A stretch of DNA of 64,000 bases from Amblyornis subalaris (taxonomy: Eukaryota; Chordata; Aves; Passeriformes; Ptilonorhynchidae): contig JACAXG010000169.1 of NCBI GenBank assembly GCA_018881555.1, positions 1,404,977-1,468,976 on the forward strand, given 5' to 3'. How positions within the stretch are numbered: position 1 is the first letter of the stretch; each line of letters starts with the position of its first letter. The translations under genes and the position numbers were made by a program. Positions 11,318 to 28,100 of the stretch are shown in pieces. Under the pieces are notes generated by a model. It had not been told where the DNA came from and searched no databases. It saw nothing but the letters and a program-made list of their open reading frames with translations.

Positions 11318-14300
11318 GTGAGTGCCGGGAGCGGNNCCGGGAGCGNNACCGGGAGCGAAACCGGGAACTGGACCGGGAACGGCAGCGGGGACTGGGGATC
11401 GGAGCTGGGGCGTTCGCCCCTTCCCCGTCCCCGCGACCCCGGCCTCTTGCAGGGCTGCCGGGGAATGGCTCCAGGGACGGGGCCCGGCCGCGCTCGGGTG
11501 CGGGCAGGAAGGGCAGCCCGGGGTAACGCAGCAAGGGCAGCTCAGGTTTTGCTCGGTTTTTGCTCCGGTTTTGCTCGGTAACCGTGGCAACCGCAAGGAA
11601 NGCACGGGGCAGCGTGTGATGCTGCGAGCTGGCGTCGGCCCTGGGCTCCCGCTCGTGCCGGGGTTTAATTCCGGACCCCTGAGCATCCCCGTGTCCATCC
11701 TGGAGCAGGAAACCTGCTGTAACAGCTCGACCTTCCTTAGTGGCTCTTAATTAACCCGTTAATTGGCCTTCCGTCATGGCTGTTAATTAACCCACAGCTC
11801 CGTTGTCTCCCTGGGGAGTTCCGCTTTCGTAGAACAGCCAGTCCGTCCCCACNTGGGATTTTGGGAGCTTGGATGTCCCTGGGATTTAGCTAAACTCCGT
11901 GGCGAAGGTTGAGGCCACGTGGGCTTCTGTGTCCTAAAATGCTGGGAAACATCTTCCTCCCGTCTCATCTTGGCAGGGAACAAACCCTCCCAGCTCGGGG
12001 GGGCCGTCGGGAGCAGAGGCAGTGTCGGGTCTGGCTTTCAGCCCGTCCCCGAAGTTTGTCCCGTTCGTGCCGGGTTCTCCCGTTGGGAAGTGGCTTCCCG
12101 TGCTTCGAGAGCAGCGAGGCACCGGGCAGTGCCGCGGGCACGGGCCGGGCAGAGCTGTGGGTTCGGGTGCTGCGGCTTGGGAGCGGTCCCAGTGGGAAGG
12201 AGCAAAGGTGAAGCCGCTCTGCTGCGGAGCTGTCCTTGAACTCCTCCGGTGTGCACGGAGCAAAGGCCTTTGGAAAGACATTTGGACCCTGCATGTGGGA
12301 GAAGGGTGCGTTTGGTCTTCCAGGAGCCCTGAGGGATCTCGGGGGAACAGCCCCAGCCCAGGGCACAGCGGATGGCGCAGTGTCCCCGTTGCACACTCCT
12401 GCAGCCCTCGCTGCGCGTCGCTGCCCTCCCTCCCCGCTGTCCCCGGCTGTGCCAGCCCGCTGCCCTCGTCCCACCGGGTGCCCTGCGTGGGCAGCAGCTT
12501 GTCCTGGCCGTGAGGCTGGGAAGGAGGAGCTGCCCCAGCAGCCTGGGACCCACCCGTCCCGCTCTTATCTCCGCCCTGCAATCCCGCCGGGTCCCGTCTC
12601 CTCCTTGCTCCAGAGGGCAGTTTCTGGAGCTGTGGCCTCTATCTGTCCCATACAGTCAGGTGCCTCTGGTCCCACCCGGCCCCCTCCCCTCCCTCGGGTG
12701 GGATTAACTGTTTAAAGCATTTTTTGGATTCTCGAGGTGGGTTTTGTTCACTGAGCCCTTTGTTTGCCATTGCCTGGAGCCCTGCCTGGAGCCAGGCGCC
12801 TGCTGGAGCTGCCAGCTCCGGTTCAGCCGGGGGCTGTCCCCTTCCCTGGAGTAGGGACTGGGGCGGCAGCTTTCCAAGGGCTAAAAATGACTTGCCAAGG
12901 GATGCCATGACGCTGCCAGCGTGCCCGTCAGCTGGTCTGCATCCCCCACGAGCACCACCTGATGTTTTTATTCAGGGTTTTTATATGCGTGAGCCTCGAA
13001 CCAAGAGGGGCCTTTCCCCATCCCCAAGCAGAAGCGATTGCTCGGGGTATGAGAGGCTCGATTCCAGCCCTGGAATGGACACAATTCCCCTTTGTTCCAA
13101 GTGTCCTGTGCACTGGGGTGCTCTGACACAGGCTGAGAGATTGGCTCCATATTAGAATATCTGAAGGGTCTTGAGTGTATAAAGTAGGTGAACACCTCAC
13201 GTTAAAGGTTTTCCAGAACTGAGCCATCTCCTGCACAGCTCCGTTGCTGGCTGGTGCTGGGGTGCTGGTGTAAAACCTTCTCCCCTGGAGTCTGTGCCGG
13301 GATGCTGTGAGCTGTGCCTGTTCTCTGGAGAGAGTCAGATGCAGGCTGNGGGTCAGTGAAGGTTTATTGCTTGGGGAATCCCTCCTGGGATGGGAGCAGG
13401 GACCACAGNGCTGCACCCCTGAGATGGGTCCCACCCTCCTGCCACTCTCTCTCCCTAGGGAAGCCTTGCCCTGCCCAGGGATACCCACAGGAATCCAGGC
13501 TTTCAGAAGCCCATCCTCAGCTCTGCTCCTTCCCACCTCCCTCAGGCTCCAGCTCCCAAAAATCCATGTTCTCCAGCAGGAACTTTGCTTTGTCTCCTGG
13601 GGCACCTCAGCTCCTCTGCACGGGGTGTTTGGGGGACGTGGCCCTGGGTGAGCAGCCAGCAGAAGTCCCTGGAGCTGCTGTGCACAGTCTCTTGTTGGGG
13701 CTNTGCAGCTGCTCCCTCTGCACTGCAGCCAAACACCTCGTCCCAGGAGAGCTCCCTTCCCACGGCCCCTTCCGTCGCATCCACCGGCAACGTGGTGCTG
13801 GGAATTCAGCCCTAATGGAAACTTAATTCTTAATGGTCTGGTCACAGAATTATTGCTAGAGCTGATAGAGAACATTGCTACAGAAGATGTTTCAACCATG
13901 AGGTAGCGAGCGATTGATTTATGTGTGTGAACTAATTTATCTCTGAAATCAGTTTTGCCCAACTCCACGGTTTTCTTTATCCAGCAGTCAGTCAGTGGCC
14001 ACTGGAGTTGTGTAACTGTGAGAGAGTTGTGTGGCAGGTTTGGAGCCCTGGTGTCCTCAGGGTGATCCCTTGCCTCTCTCGTCCTGTAACTGCACCTTCA
14101 CACTGCAGCCATAAATGAGTTGTGCTAGACGAAATCATGGAATGGTTTGGGTTGGAAGGGACCTTAAAGATCACACAGAGCAGCTCTTTATCCTCTGCAT
14201 ACAAAAGGTGTGTCACACAGTTACTCAGCACCAAGGAAAAGTAAAATGAATGAGGAAGGACCCTCCTGGAGCTCAGGCAGAGGAGCCTGCAGAGGGTGTT

Positions 14301-14590
14301 GTGCTGTGGGAGGTTGTCAGTGAAATGGGGGGCTTCAGACACAGAACTGGAGGGTTTTGCAGGGAGGAGTCAATGATGTCCCTGCTAATGGGAAGGGCCA
14401 TGCTGTGACTGCTGATGNGGGTCCTGCAGCACCCCAGGGTGCCCGGGGATGGTGGGGTGGAGCTGCCTGGGCTGCAGCCCCTGTGCCTGGCATGGGACAG
14501 GGTCAGTCCTGCCTGGATCCCAGCCCCCTCCTCACNTATGCCAAGAGCAGCAGTTCACCAGGACCCCACTGGTTTCTTTTGGTGTTTCAG
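11318..14590 (+). other. ALAD: ALAD intron 1 (leader intron), with possible second promoter
   Basis: No coding exon is seen. The first 1.3 kb is GC-rich with many overlapping chance frames on both strands. GATA-type motifs at 12564-12570 and 12639-12645 with nearby CACCC boxes could mark an alternative, erythroid-type first exon, as mammalian ALAD has; that is inference. A small CR1 remnant lies at 14127-14180. Confidence 0.4.
14127..14180 (-). mobile_element. Short CR1 tail remnant
   Basis: Only the terminal block remains: 'aatcatggaatggtttgggt' and 'ggaagggaccttaaagatca'. Confidence 0.8.
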
Positions 14591-14622
14591 AGTCTCCTTC
14601 CCGACCCCCAGCAGAGCCCACC

Positions 14623-19143
<4,521 letters not shown>

Positions 19144-19149
19144 GCGCGG

Positions 19150-19242
19150 CCATGCCGGGAGGGGCGGGAGCGCCGGGCGGGGCGGGGATTCCGGAAGGGG
19201 CGGAAGTCCCGGGAGGGGCGGCAGTTCCGGGCCGCGGCGCAG
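19150..19242 (+). promoter_or_regulatory. HDHD3: HDHD3 CpG promoter and candidate non-coding exon 1
   Basis: Directly after the ALAD stop the sequence becomes GC-box rich, with ETS-like cores CCGGAAG (19191-19197) and CGGAAG (19201-19206). A donor 'ggcgcag|gtgggc' has its exon edge at 19242, and an acceptor 'cttcnag' opens the coding exon at 19738 (the N masks the base before AG). The start site itself is inferred. Confidence 0.5.
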
Positions 19243-19766
19243 GTGGGCCCCGGCACCGCGCACCCCCTGCCCGCAGCCCCCGCGCACCCGGAGCTCGCCC
19301 CGCTGAGAGCGGCAGCGCCCCGCTCCTCCGGCCCCCTGGGGACCCGCGGGGACAGCGGGAGCCCGCACCCACGTTCCACGGGTNCGGACACGCCGAGTGT
19401 GCCCCGGANACCCNGGGTACAGCCCCAGGTGTGCTCTGGACACCCTCTCCAGACACCCGGGCTGTGCCCCGGACCCTCTCCCTGGGTCCAGCCCCGGTGC
19501 CCGCGCCCGACCCGGCTGCAGCACCCACGTGGGAGTATCACTGCCGCGGCCTGGCACACCTTTGCCCCGGGATTCGGAGCACGGTTTTTCCTCCCTGCCG
19601 CGTCTCCGTGCTGACCGCAGAGGGGCCGTGAGCCCCCCACGAGGGACGCTGGCGCTAGGAGTGAGGCGGGGGTGCCCACAGCCCTCTGCTGTGACTGGCG
19701 CTGCGGGGAGCCCCTGGCTCGGCTGTGCCCCTTCNAGGCTGCCCTCGGCCGGGCGGTGCTGAGGCC

Positions 19767-20483
19767 ATGCTCCGGCTGCGCCTGCTGACGTGGGACGTGA
19801 AGGACACGCTGCTGCGGCTGCGGCAGCCCGTGGGCCAGAGCTACGCGGCCGAGGCCCGGGCCCACGGGCTCCACGTGCAGCCGGAGGCCCTGGGGCGCTC
19901 GTTCCGGGAGGCCTACGGAGCCCAGAGCCGGCGCTTCCCCAACTACGGCCACGGCCAGGGGATGAGCTCCCGGCAGTGGTGGGTGGACGTGGTCAANCAG
20001 ACCTTCGTGCTCTCGGGCGTGCCGGACGACGCGGCTCTGACGGCGCTGGCGGAAAAGCTCTACCGCGACTTCTGCTTCCCCCACAACTGGGAGGTGCTCC
20101 CGGGAGCCGGCGAGACCCTGAGCCGGTGCCGCCAGCTCGGCTTGCGCATGGGAGTCGTCTCCAACTTCGACAGCCGGCTGGAAAACATCCTCTCGCAGTG
20201 CAGCCTGCGGCACCACTTCGAGTTCGTGCTCACCTCCGAGGCCGCGGGCGTCGCCAAGCCGGACGGGCGGATCTTCGAGCAGGCCCTGCGGCTCGGCGAG
20301 GTCCGCCCGGAGCAGGCGGCTCACGTCGGGGACGACTACAGCCGGGATTACCGGGCAGCCCGGGCCGTGGGCATGCACAGCTTCCTGCTCCNGGCGGCCG
20401 GGCAGGGCGAGGGGCCGGAGGTGCCCCCCGAGCACGTCCTGCCCACGCTTAGCCACCTCCTGGCTCGCATCGAGAAGGGGTAG
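19767..20483 (+). CDS. HDHD3: Haloacid dehalogenase-like hydrolase domain-containing protein 3
   Basis: A single uninterrupted coding exon encodes 238 residues (human 251). The ATG at 19767 was chosen because the next residues (MLRLRLLTWDVKDTLL) match the family start; an in-frame ATG at 19725 lies in the intron or leader. The HAD motifs are in order: nucleophile Asp10 in TWDVKDT, Ser132 in VVSNFD, Lys164 in AKPDGR, and Asp189/Asp190 in VGDDYSRD. The usual second aspartate of motif I is Lys12, as I recall it is in human HDHD3, so ordinary phosphatase chemistry is doubtful. The substrate is unknown. One N lies in codon 77 and one near codon 209. The C-terminus is about 10 residues shorter than human. 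The codons are very GC-rich. Confidence 0.95.
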   Translation: MLRLRLLTWDVKDTLLRLRQPVGQSYAAEARAHGLHVQPEALGRSFREAYGAQSRRFPNYGHGQGMSSRQWWVDVVXQTFVLSGVPDDAALTALAEKLYRDFCFPHNWEVLPGAGETLSRCRQLGLRMGVVSNFDSRLENILSQCSLRHHFEFVLTSEAAGVAKPDGRIFEQALRLGEVRPEQAAHVGDDYSRDYRAARAVGMHSFLLXAAGQGEGPEVPPEHVLPTLSHLLARIEKG

Positions 20484-20630
20484 CTGCGGTTCGGAGGACC
20501 CCCGCGCTGCTGCCGAGCGCTGAACTGTCCTGACACGGGAGTTTTTGCTGCCAGGCNGGCAGGGAAAAGCAGCACATGGATCAGAGGACAGCGAGCAGTG
20601 CTGCCTGCGGAGCAGGAGGGGTGTTCATGC

Positions 20631-20636
20631 AATAAA
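20631..20636 (+). terminator. HDHD3: Poly(A) signal AATAAA of HDHD3, possibly shared with ALAD
   Basis: A perfect AATAAA lies about 150 bases after the HDHD3 stop. It is also the first canonical signal after the ALAD stop at 19143. Confidence 0.8.
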
Positions 20637-20849
20637 ACCTGTCTGATGCCCAGCAGTGCTGCTGATGTGCTTCGTGGTTCTGAAAACACTACAGAAGGGG
20701 GACAGCGGTGGTGTCTTCCCCTAACAGGGCTAGGGTCATGCTCCAGAGGCTCATTCTGGCAGGAGAGATGGAGGCACATACTGAGGTTTGTCCCTTCTCT
20801 CTCACTCCGGGGAGAGGCTCAAGCAGCCCCCAGTGCAAGTGCTGGCCCT

Positions 20850-21035
20850 GTCCCAGGGAAGGTCTACCCATATGGAGCACCCAGGATGTCCATCCCAGGG
20901 AACGTCTGCCCCTCCCAGGAAAAGTCCACCCACACAGAGCACCCAGAATGCCTGTCCCAGGGAAGGTCAACCCACATGGAGCAGCGGGGATGTCCATCCC
21001 AGGGAAGGTCAGCCCACATGGAGCACCCAGGACAC
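20850..21035. repeat. About 42-bp minisatellite, four to five units
   Basis: Degenerate units share 'cccagggaaggtc', 'acccacatggagcacccagg' and 'atgtccat'. It lies between HDHD3 and the convergent BSPRY gene. Confidence 0.85.
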
Positions 21036-21526
21036 CCCTGCACAGGCCCTGCACCCCTCGGTGTACCCCAGCTTTGCCACCCCACTGGCATCTTCCCAAT
21101 AGTGGTGGCCAGGAGGTGCCTGCAGGTCTGCTGCTGTGGGCAAAACAGGCTGGAGTTGGGCAATTTCCCTTAATAAATTGTCAGTTAACAAACTACTGAT
21201 TTGAGTAGTGAGAAATAAAGATGACAATTTTAAGCCCCTTTCCAGCTCTGCTCTCTGGCTCAATTCCAGGCCAGCACCTCTCCTTCCCTGCCCGCTGCCC
21301 CGTGTTTGCACCATGTTACACTCAATCCCCCGCTCCCTTGGGATGCTCAGGTTTGGTTTCTTTCTGCTGCTCTTTGCTTGTTCCTCTGCTTGCACGTGGC
21401 CACGTGCCCTCAGAGGTGCCCCTGCCCCAGCATGGGTCCCCCACAGGTGACAGCCCCCTAAACTGTCCCTGCTCTGCAATGGGGTAGCTCCTCTCAAAAG
21501 TGTGTCTCCAGCTGTGTTCCAATCAG

Positions 21527-21905
21527 AGAACCACAGAATCACTGAGGTCNGAAAAGACCTTTCAGATCAAGTCCAACCAGTTCCCCAACACTGCCCAGAC
21601 CACCATTAAACTGTGTCCCCAAGTGCCACATCAACATGCCTTTTAAATCTCTCCAGGGATGGGGACTCCACCACTGCCCTGGGCAGCCTGTGCCAGGGCC
21701 TGACCACCCTTTCAGCAAAGAAATTTTCTCCGCTATCCAACCTAAACCTCCCCTGGCACAACTTGAAGCCGATTCCTCTTATCCTTTCACTGTTGCCTGG
21801 GAGCAGAGCCCGACCTCCACCTTGGCTCCACCCTCCTGTCAGGGAGTTGTAGAGCACAGTAAGTCCCTTTCCATGGGCCTCCTCCCTGCCATTTCTCCAT
21901 ACACA
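21527..21905 (-). mobile_element. CR1 LINE 3' fragment, long
   Basis: Nearly 400 bases carry CR1 blocks in reverse order: 'aatcactgaggtcngaaaag', 'ccctgggcagcctgtgccag', 'aacctcccctggcacaactt' and 'ctgtcagggagttgtagagc'. It sits in the BSPRY 3' flank, where no canonical poly(A) signal for BSPRY was found. Confidence 0.85.
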
Positions 21906-22164
21906 TCTCTTACTATTTGTCCCATTTCCTACAGCCCACCACCAGGCTGGTCGGGCAGAAATTAAACAATTCACCAAAGAGCAGCTGGCCCAGCCAGCCA
22001 TTCCCCGACCCCTCACCCCAGCACAGGGTGTAGGCTCCAGGAGGAGAGGAAAGCTGCAGAAAACACGTGAGGAACAGCTGTAGTGTGAAGGCAGGTGTTG
22101 TCTGAAGGCCCCTGTACACAGCCCACAGCAGAGCACACACAGTCACACACGCTGCACACCCCGC

Positions 22165-25100
22165 TCAGGGGACGAGCGAGATGCTCTGGTGTGCCACGGC
22201 AAAGACGGGATAGACGGGCTCCGCGAAGGCCTCCCGGTGGGAGAAGAGGATGGCGCAGGAGTCGGGGTCGTAGAAGAGCAGCTCTCCCCCAGCGAAGTCC
22301 AGCAGGACCCCGATCTCTGCCGGGGCCTTGATGAGCTCCACGGGCTGNGGCTGCCCCGCGTGCAGGAACCGGAATTCTTTGTCGTAGCGCGAGAACACCC
22401 AGGAGGCGGCGTTGAAGCCCAGGCGGCCTTCGTTGGCAGAGCCCTTCCTGGGCACNGAGCTGAAGCAAACCCCCAGCTTGTAGGCACAGCTCTGCTCCAC
22501 GCTGACCTTCCACGCACAGACCCCCGAGTGGAAAGGTGCGGTAGCCAAAGCATTGGGCCAGTGGTCAAACCGCTCGGGGCAGTCCGAGTCCACCTTTGCC
22601 TTCTTGGGGCTGAAGGTCAGGGTTCTCTTGTCTTCCGACAGGCTGAGGTGGGGGCTGAGGGTTTTCTCATTGATATGAATCTCCTGTGAGCCTGCAAGAG
22701 AAGCCATGTGGTGAATACCAACCCAATGGCCACCCCTGAAGCATCTGAAGCAGTCATGGCCATCAGAAACACAACTGCAACCACTCTCTCCCTGCACATC
22801 GCTCCTGGGGACCCATCTGCTCCCCGGGGTGACAGTCCTNGGGGCTCAGCCTGAGTGCCACAGCTTCTCCTCCCAGCCAGGGCCAGAACAAGGCAGAGAC
22901 TCACCAAAGCCCAGACTCACCAGACACCCCTCCACCCCTGCACTGAAATCCATGCTCATCTTCTGACCCTGGCCTGATTCCCCACTCAGCAGGTTTGCTT
23001 CACCCCACTTTTGGCAGAGACCTAAACTTCAGTTCCTGTCCTTTCCTGCCCCCGCAGTGGGTGAGCAGGACCCGGCTGCTCCTCCCCCACCCAGGGGAGC
23101 CAAGAGCCTGGCAAGAATGGGAGGGCAGAAAACCTGCAAAGCAGGAAAAACAGGACTGGGGAGGGATGGAGAGGTCTGGGCAGGGAAATCTCTTTCCTGT
23201 TCTAAAGTCCCAGTTGTTAATGAACCCACCCTGAGGTGCCGGGAGCAGCCAGGGGAGNTGGCACCAGGCTTAGAGCTGAGCATGGCTGTGGCTGGACCTG
23301 GCTTTGCTGTGAAAGAAGGGGATGCNCAGCTGCACAAACCCAGCCATCTGCAGCTTGGGAAGAACCAGGCTGGCTAGAGGATCCTGCACCCACTGAGGGT
23401 CTGCACCAGTACAGAACCATGGAATCACAGAATCATAGNGTTGTTAAGGTTGGAAAAAACCTCAAAGATCACAGTGCCCTGCCCTGGTTGCATGCTCCCC
23501 CCTGAGACCCCTCTCAGTGCAAGCANTGAGCAACCTCACAAGAGTGTCCCTCGCTCCCTAAATTTGTGCAGCAGAGATGAGGCTGATATCCAGGGGACTC
23601 ACCTGCTCCCAAGGGGACCTGTTCCTGCCAGCGGGTGCTTCTCCTTGCCCTGCCTTCCCCCACCTTCACATCATCCATTTTAGGTCTTAAACCACCACGG
23701 AAACNAGGCTGGAGCAGGTGAGTCAGTGGCTCTCCCAGCCCTGCCACCAGCTCTACCGTCACACCCGCACCAGCCATTGCCCAACACCTCTGCTCAGCAT
23801 CCAGCACACGGCAGGATGAGGCCCTTAGAGAGAACCAAAGGATGACCTGAACAGGGTCATCCCAGAGCCCCAACCTGCCCCAGACCCAGGTCAGCATCCC
23901 TCAGACAGCAAACAGCACTCAGCAGCAATGCTCCAGGGTTTCCTCAGCTGCACCTGCCCAGGTGCTCCCTGGCAGATGAACAAGGCTGAATTATCCCTTT
24001 GTGAGTCAGTGCCACACACACTGGCAGGTTAGGGGGGAGCTACTGCAGGGAAGGGCGAGCCTGAAGAGAAGCCTGAGCCAGCATTTCCTCCAGCAGGAGC
24101 TGCCAGCTTCATTTACCTGGTGATTGATTCCCCACACTGCAGCCAANCCCCAGGCTGAGCTCTCCGCAGGGCTCCGTGGCTGGGGCTGCCCACGGTGCCG
24201 GAGTGCAGGGAGGCTTTCCAGGAAGCCAAATGCTGCTCTGAATTCATAGAAAACAGAGCAGCACCAGACTTTTATCTTCCTCTGACAGAAGGAGGGCACG
24301 AAACCTCACATTGTGCAACACACATGTAACCTAGGGCTGCATTCCAGTGATCCACGCAGGGAAACACCACCCCAGTGACACCCACACAGCTTCACTGTGG
24401 AATTGCAATTCCAGGGGAGCATCTGAGGGAGGGGGAGTGCTGGCAAAGTAACAGCAGAGTAATTCAGATCAGCAAATTTTCCCCCCAACAGAAGTATTTT
24501 GTCATGATTAAATCTGCCCTCTGGGTTTTCCCATATATTCTGATGAATGATTCCGCTGGGAATTCNTCTCGCCCCCAAATCTCTGTTCTCTGGGTACTGT
24601 ATCCATCAGGGTGGCCTTGGGAGATGAGGGATGCTGGGTCAATCTGCTCCCACGGTTAACAGCTCTGGGAAGCACNTATGTGTGAGCTGCAGCACATTTG
24701 ACTGCTTTTAAAAAATCCAAGTTCCCATGAACCGAGATCCCTCCCNAAACGGTGCCAGATTTTTTACATCATCTCTTGGTGTAAGGAAGCAGCTGCCAAC
24801 CCCAAACAGAAGTGATACAGAAGCCTGGATGCCAAGGGAAGGCATCAAAGGAATCATGTTTATTTTTGAGAGTGAAATGGAGGCTCTTTTGCCTGTTGCT
24901 TTCCAAGTTTTTGAGAGGTTATGGAGCAAGCCATCAAGGCTTGGAATTTTCTGTTTTCAAGCAAATAACCAAGCCAGCCACCTGCTCACCTGCCTTTGGG
25001 AGAAGAGACTACAAAGTCTCTTACTGTGTTTTAGGGAAAGCTCAGACTACTGCAGTTAATATTAAATCTCTAAGGCTTGGTCCTGGAAGGACTGTGGACT

Positions 25101-28100
25101 GATGGGATCCACAAGGATACACCAGGCATCCTCAGCATNCAGTAATGACACGTGAAATGTAACCACACACTCAAAAAACCCCAAACATAATGAAATTCCT
25201 GAGTAATAAGTGCACCAGCACATCACATCCACCACAAGAANTGAATGCCTTAGAGTCATTACATTTCACAAGGATGCTATTGGAAGAGGAATCCTTAAAA
25301 ATCCCATGTCACAACAAAGAAAATTAGGGAAAGGCTTCCTGCTTGACTTCATGGCTCTGAACGTCAGGCGAGAACCTGCTCAACTGATTCTTTCAGGAAG
25401 AATTTCTTCACCGAATAGGCTGTTAAACATTGGAAAGGGCTGCCCACGGAGGTGTTGGGGTCCCCGTCCCTGTAGGCGTCCAAGGAATGCCTGGACATGG
25501 CACTCAGTGTTCTGGGCTGGGTGACAAGGCAGGGATNGGTCACAGGTTGGACTTGGTGATCCTNGAGCTCTTTTCCAACCTAAACAACTCTGGGATTCTG
25601 TGTGACACTGTCCATGCACCACTGCAGGGGTTGGCACCGAATCAGACTGGTTTGGGTTGGAAGGGACCTTAAAGATTACCTAGTCCCAACCCCCTGCAGG
25701 GACACTTTCCACGACTGCCAGCACTCAAAGATTCCAAAGAGGGAAATTAATCACAAAGGGAGAGTGACACCAGAGTCTGCAGTAGAAGAAACACAGGACT
25801 GTAGTGCTCAGTAGGGACAGATTCTCAAGCTAATACCCAAAACCACGAGAGCAAGCCTGAAGTGCAGATTGGAGAGGGGCCTGGGAACTGGGAAAACTTG
25901 GACACAGCTCATCAGCATCACAGCAAGATGAGCAGAAATCAGAACTTAGTTCAAAAGCTTTGGAAAAACCACCCTAGGGATTGTTCACAAGGCCAGTTAT
26001 GAAGAATGCTGCCACCTCAGAGAAACAAAAAATACATTTGAAACACCCCAACAACAGACTGAAAGCCAGAGTAAAAGCAAACATTTCACAACCAGCCATC
26101 CAAGCACATCACAGCCGGAAGAAAAATGCCTTTCCCTGCTTAACACAGCCAGCACCAACCAGGTAAACCAGTCCCAGAGCCCGTCAGTGGCCTGGCAAAT
26201 GCCTCCAGTGCAGCCTCAGCTGTACAGCAGGAGCTGAGCCAGAGCACAAACACCTCTAGAACCACCAGCTCGTGCACAGCCACAACCCCAGCTTGTGATC
26301 AGAAAGCTGGTCCACCNACTCACCGTTCACCACACTGGTCAGAATCTCACAGACACCCCACAGGTGAGCTCACCCTCTTAAAAGTCCCCAGCAGCCAAAC
26401 ACTCAACACTGTGAACAGGAATTTCTGTGACAGAGATTCCCACAGCAGCATCAGCTTCACCGCTGTCACCAAGAGATCCAGGAAACAGCAAAAGAAACCA
26501 CGCAATGTTAAAGCCACAGAGCTGATAAAACACAATCTTTTCAAACTCCAATTCTTCTCTGAGCCACAACCTGCTTGGACCCCGTTTCTCACCTCAAATA
26601 CCCCCAGTTTTTGCTGCTTCCCTGGCTGGGGTCAAGAAATAAGCAGGGGCTGGGAGAGCAGAGGGGCAGGACACAGCATGAGGAAGTTTTGATACAGCAT
26701 GAGGGTGTTTCTTTGGGCACAACATGAGTGAGCAGGTGAGATGTGAGCAAGACACTGACCTGTGAGGCAGCAGAGCACAGCAGAGGCCCACAGTCGATGC
26801 AGCAGTGGACTCTGAACACATGTCTGATTAAAGTTTAACTTCAGGGACTCCTGTGGCTCTAAGATTCCTTCCGCCACCTCTGTCCTAGCAAAGGAAAACA
26901 AGAGTTGTTTCAAAATACAATGATTTATTGTGCTGGGAGGTGTTTATGAAGATCACTAGGAGGTATGGCAGAGGTTAAAGAGGAGCTCTGGCTGCAGAGA
27001 GACCACAGCGGGGGTGTCTGGGCCAGCTCTCACCCTGACTGATACTTTCAGTTGGCTTTGCTTACAGCTCCTTGTGAAAGGGCTGCAGTGTTGTAAAACA
27101 CATCCCAGCAGCCTGAGTCAACAGCTCCTCACTCAGCAGACACAGGGTAAATAAATGTGTCTGAGAGCAGCCATCAAGGTACCAGGGCAGCACAATGAAC
27201 AGGGAGAGAATCAGATTTCCCTCTATCGACAGAGCCCCACGGTCCGAGCACAGAGCAAGCCAGGACACCAGCTTTGACCTAGCAGAGCAAGAACCAGAGG
27301 GTTTGATGGTGCCTGTGGCCTGCAGCACCCACAGTTTGTGAGGAAAGGCTGTGGCACAGGCTGCTGGTGATGTGCTGTGGCACATTCCATATTCTCCACA
27401 GGCACAAATACCCCCAACAAGCCAGGGCCAGCATCCTCNCAGCAGCCACGGAAATAAATAACTTAAATAAAATCAAATAAACTAAATAAAAATGCAGCCA
27501 CCTAGGTGCCTCCTCAGGAAAGGGCAGCCCACTGTCACTGATGGGGCTGTTGGGGACACTGACACCTGCACCTGGCTCTCCCTGCCTGTGCAGAGCTGGG
27601 GAGATGCTGTGCCAGCCACCCCCAGCATGAAGCCTCCCACCTCCTGCCAACAGCCTGGGACAGCCCTGCTCCATCTCCCAGCGAGCTCCATGGAGTTTTC
27701 TAAGGAGCTTGAATTCCGTAAGCAAGGACTACTGATCTGGAATCGCACATGGAGCATCTCCAGGTGCCAGACTGCTCCATGGAGCAGAGACAAGGGGCCA
27801 CGCTGGCATCTCTGCGCTGTGTCCTTATCTACAACAAAAGCAGCACGAGAGAGGAAAGAGGTGTCATGGGGTGCTCAGGCCATGGCACACTGCCTGGGAT
27901 CTGCGAGGATGCAAGTGTGGAGCAGGAGCAGGGAAAGCTTGCAGCAGGGCCAGGGAAAGGACCAGGAGCAGCTGGGTACTGACCTCTCGAAGATCTCTTG
28001 TTCTGCACTCTGGGGACAAGGAGAGAAACAGTCATCACAGCTGAAATCCCCACAGATGAAATCTCAAACACTGGCGCACAGCAAACCCAGGACCCAGGGA

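Noticed and set aside
11934..12581. Several 150-215 codon frames on both strands in the ALAD leader intron
   Set aside because: GC-rich sequence with few chance stops; no homology, no paired splice sites, and overlapping frames on both strands.
12928..13968. 346-codon minus-strand frame
   Set aside because: It holds several N codons, has no recognisable domain and lies inside the ALAD leader intron; probably chance.
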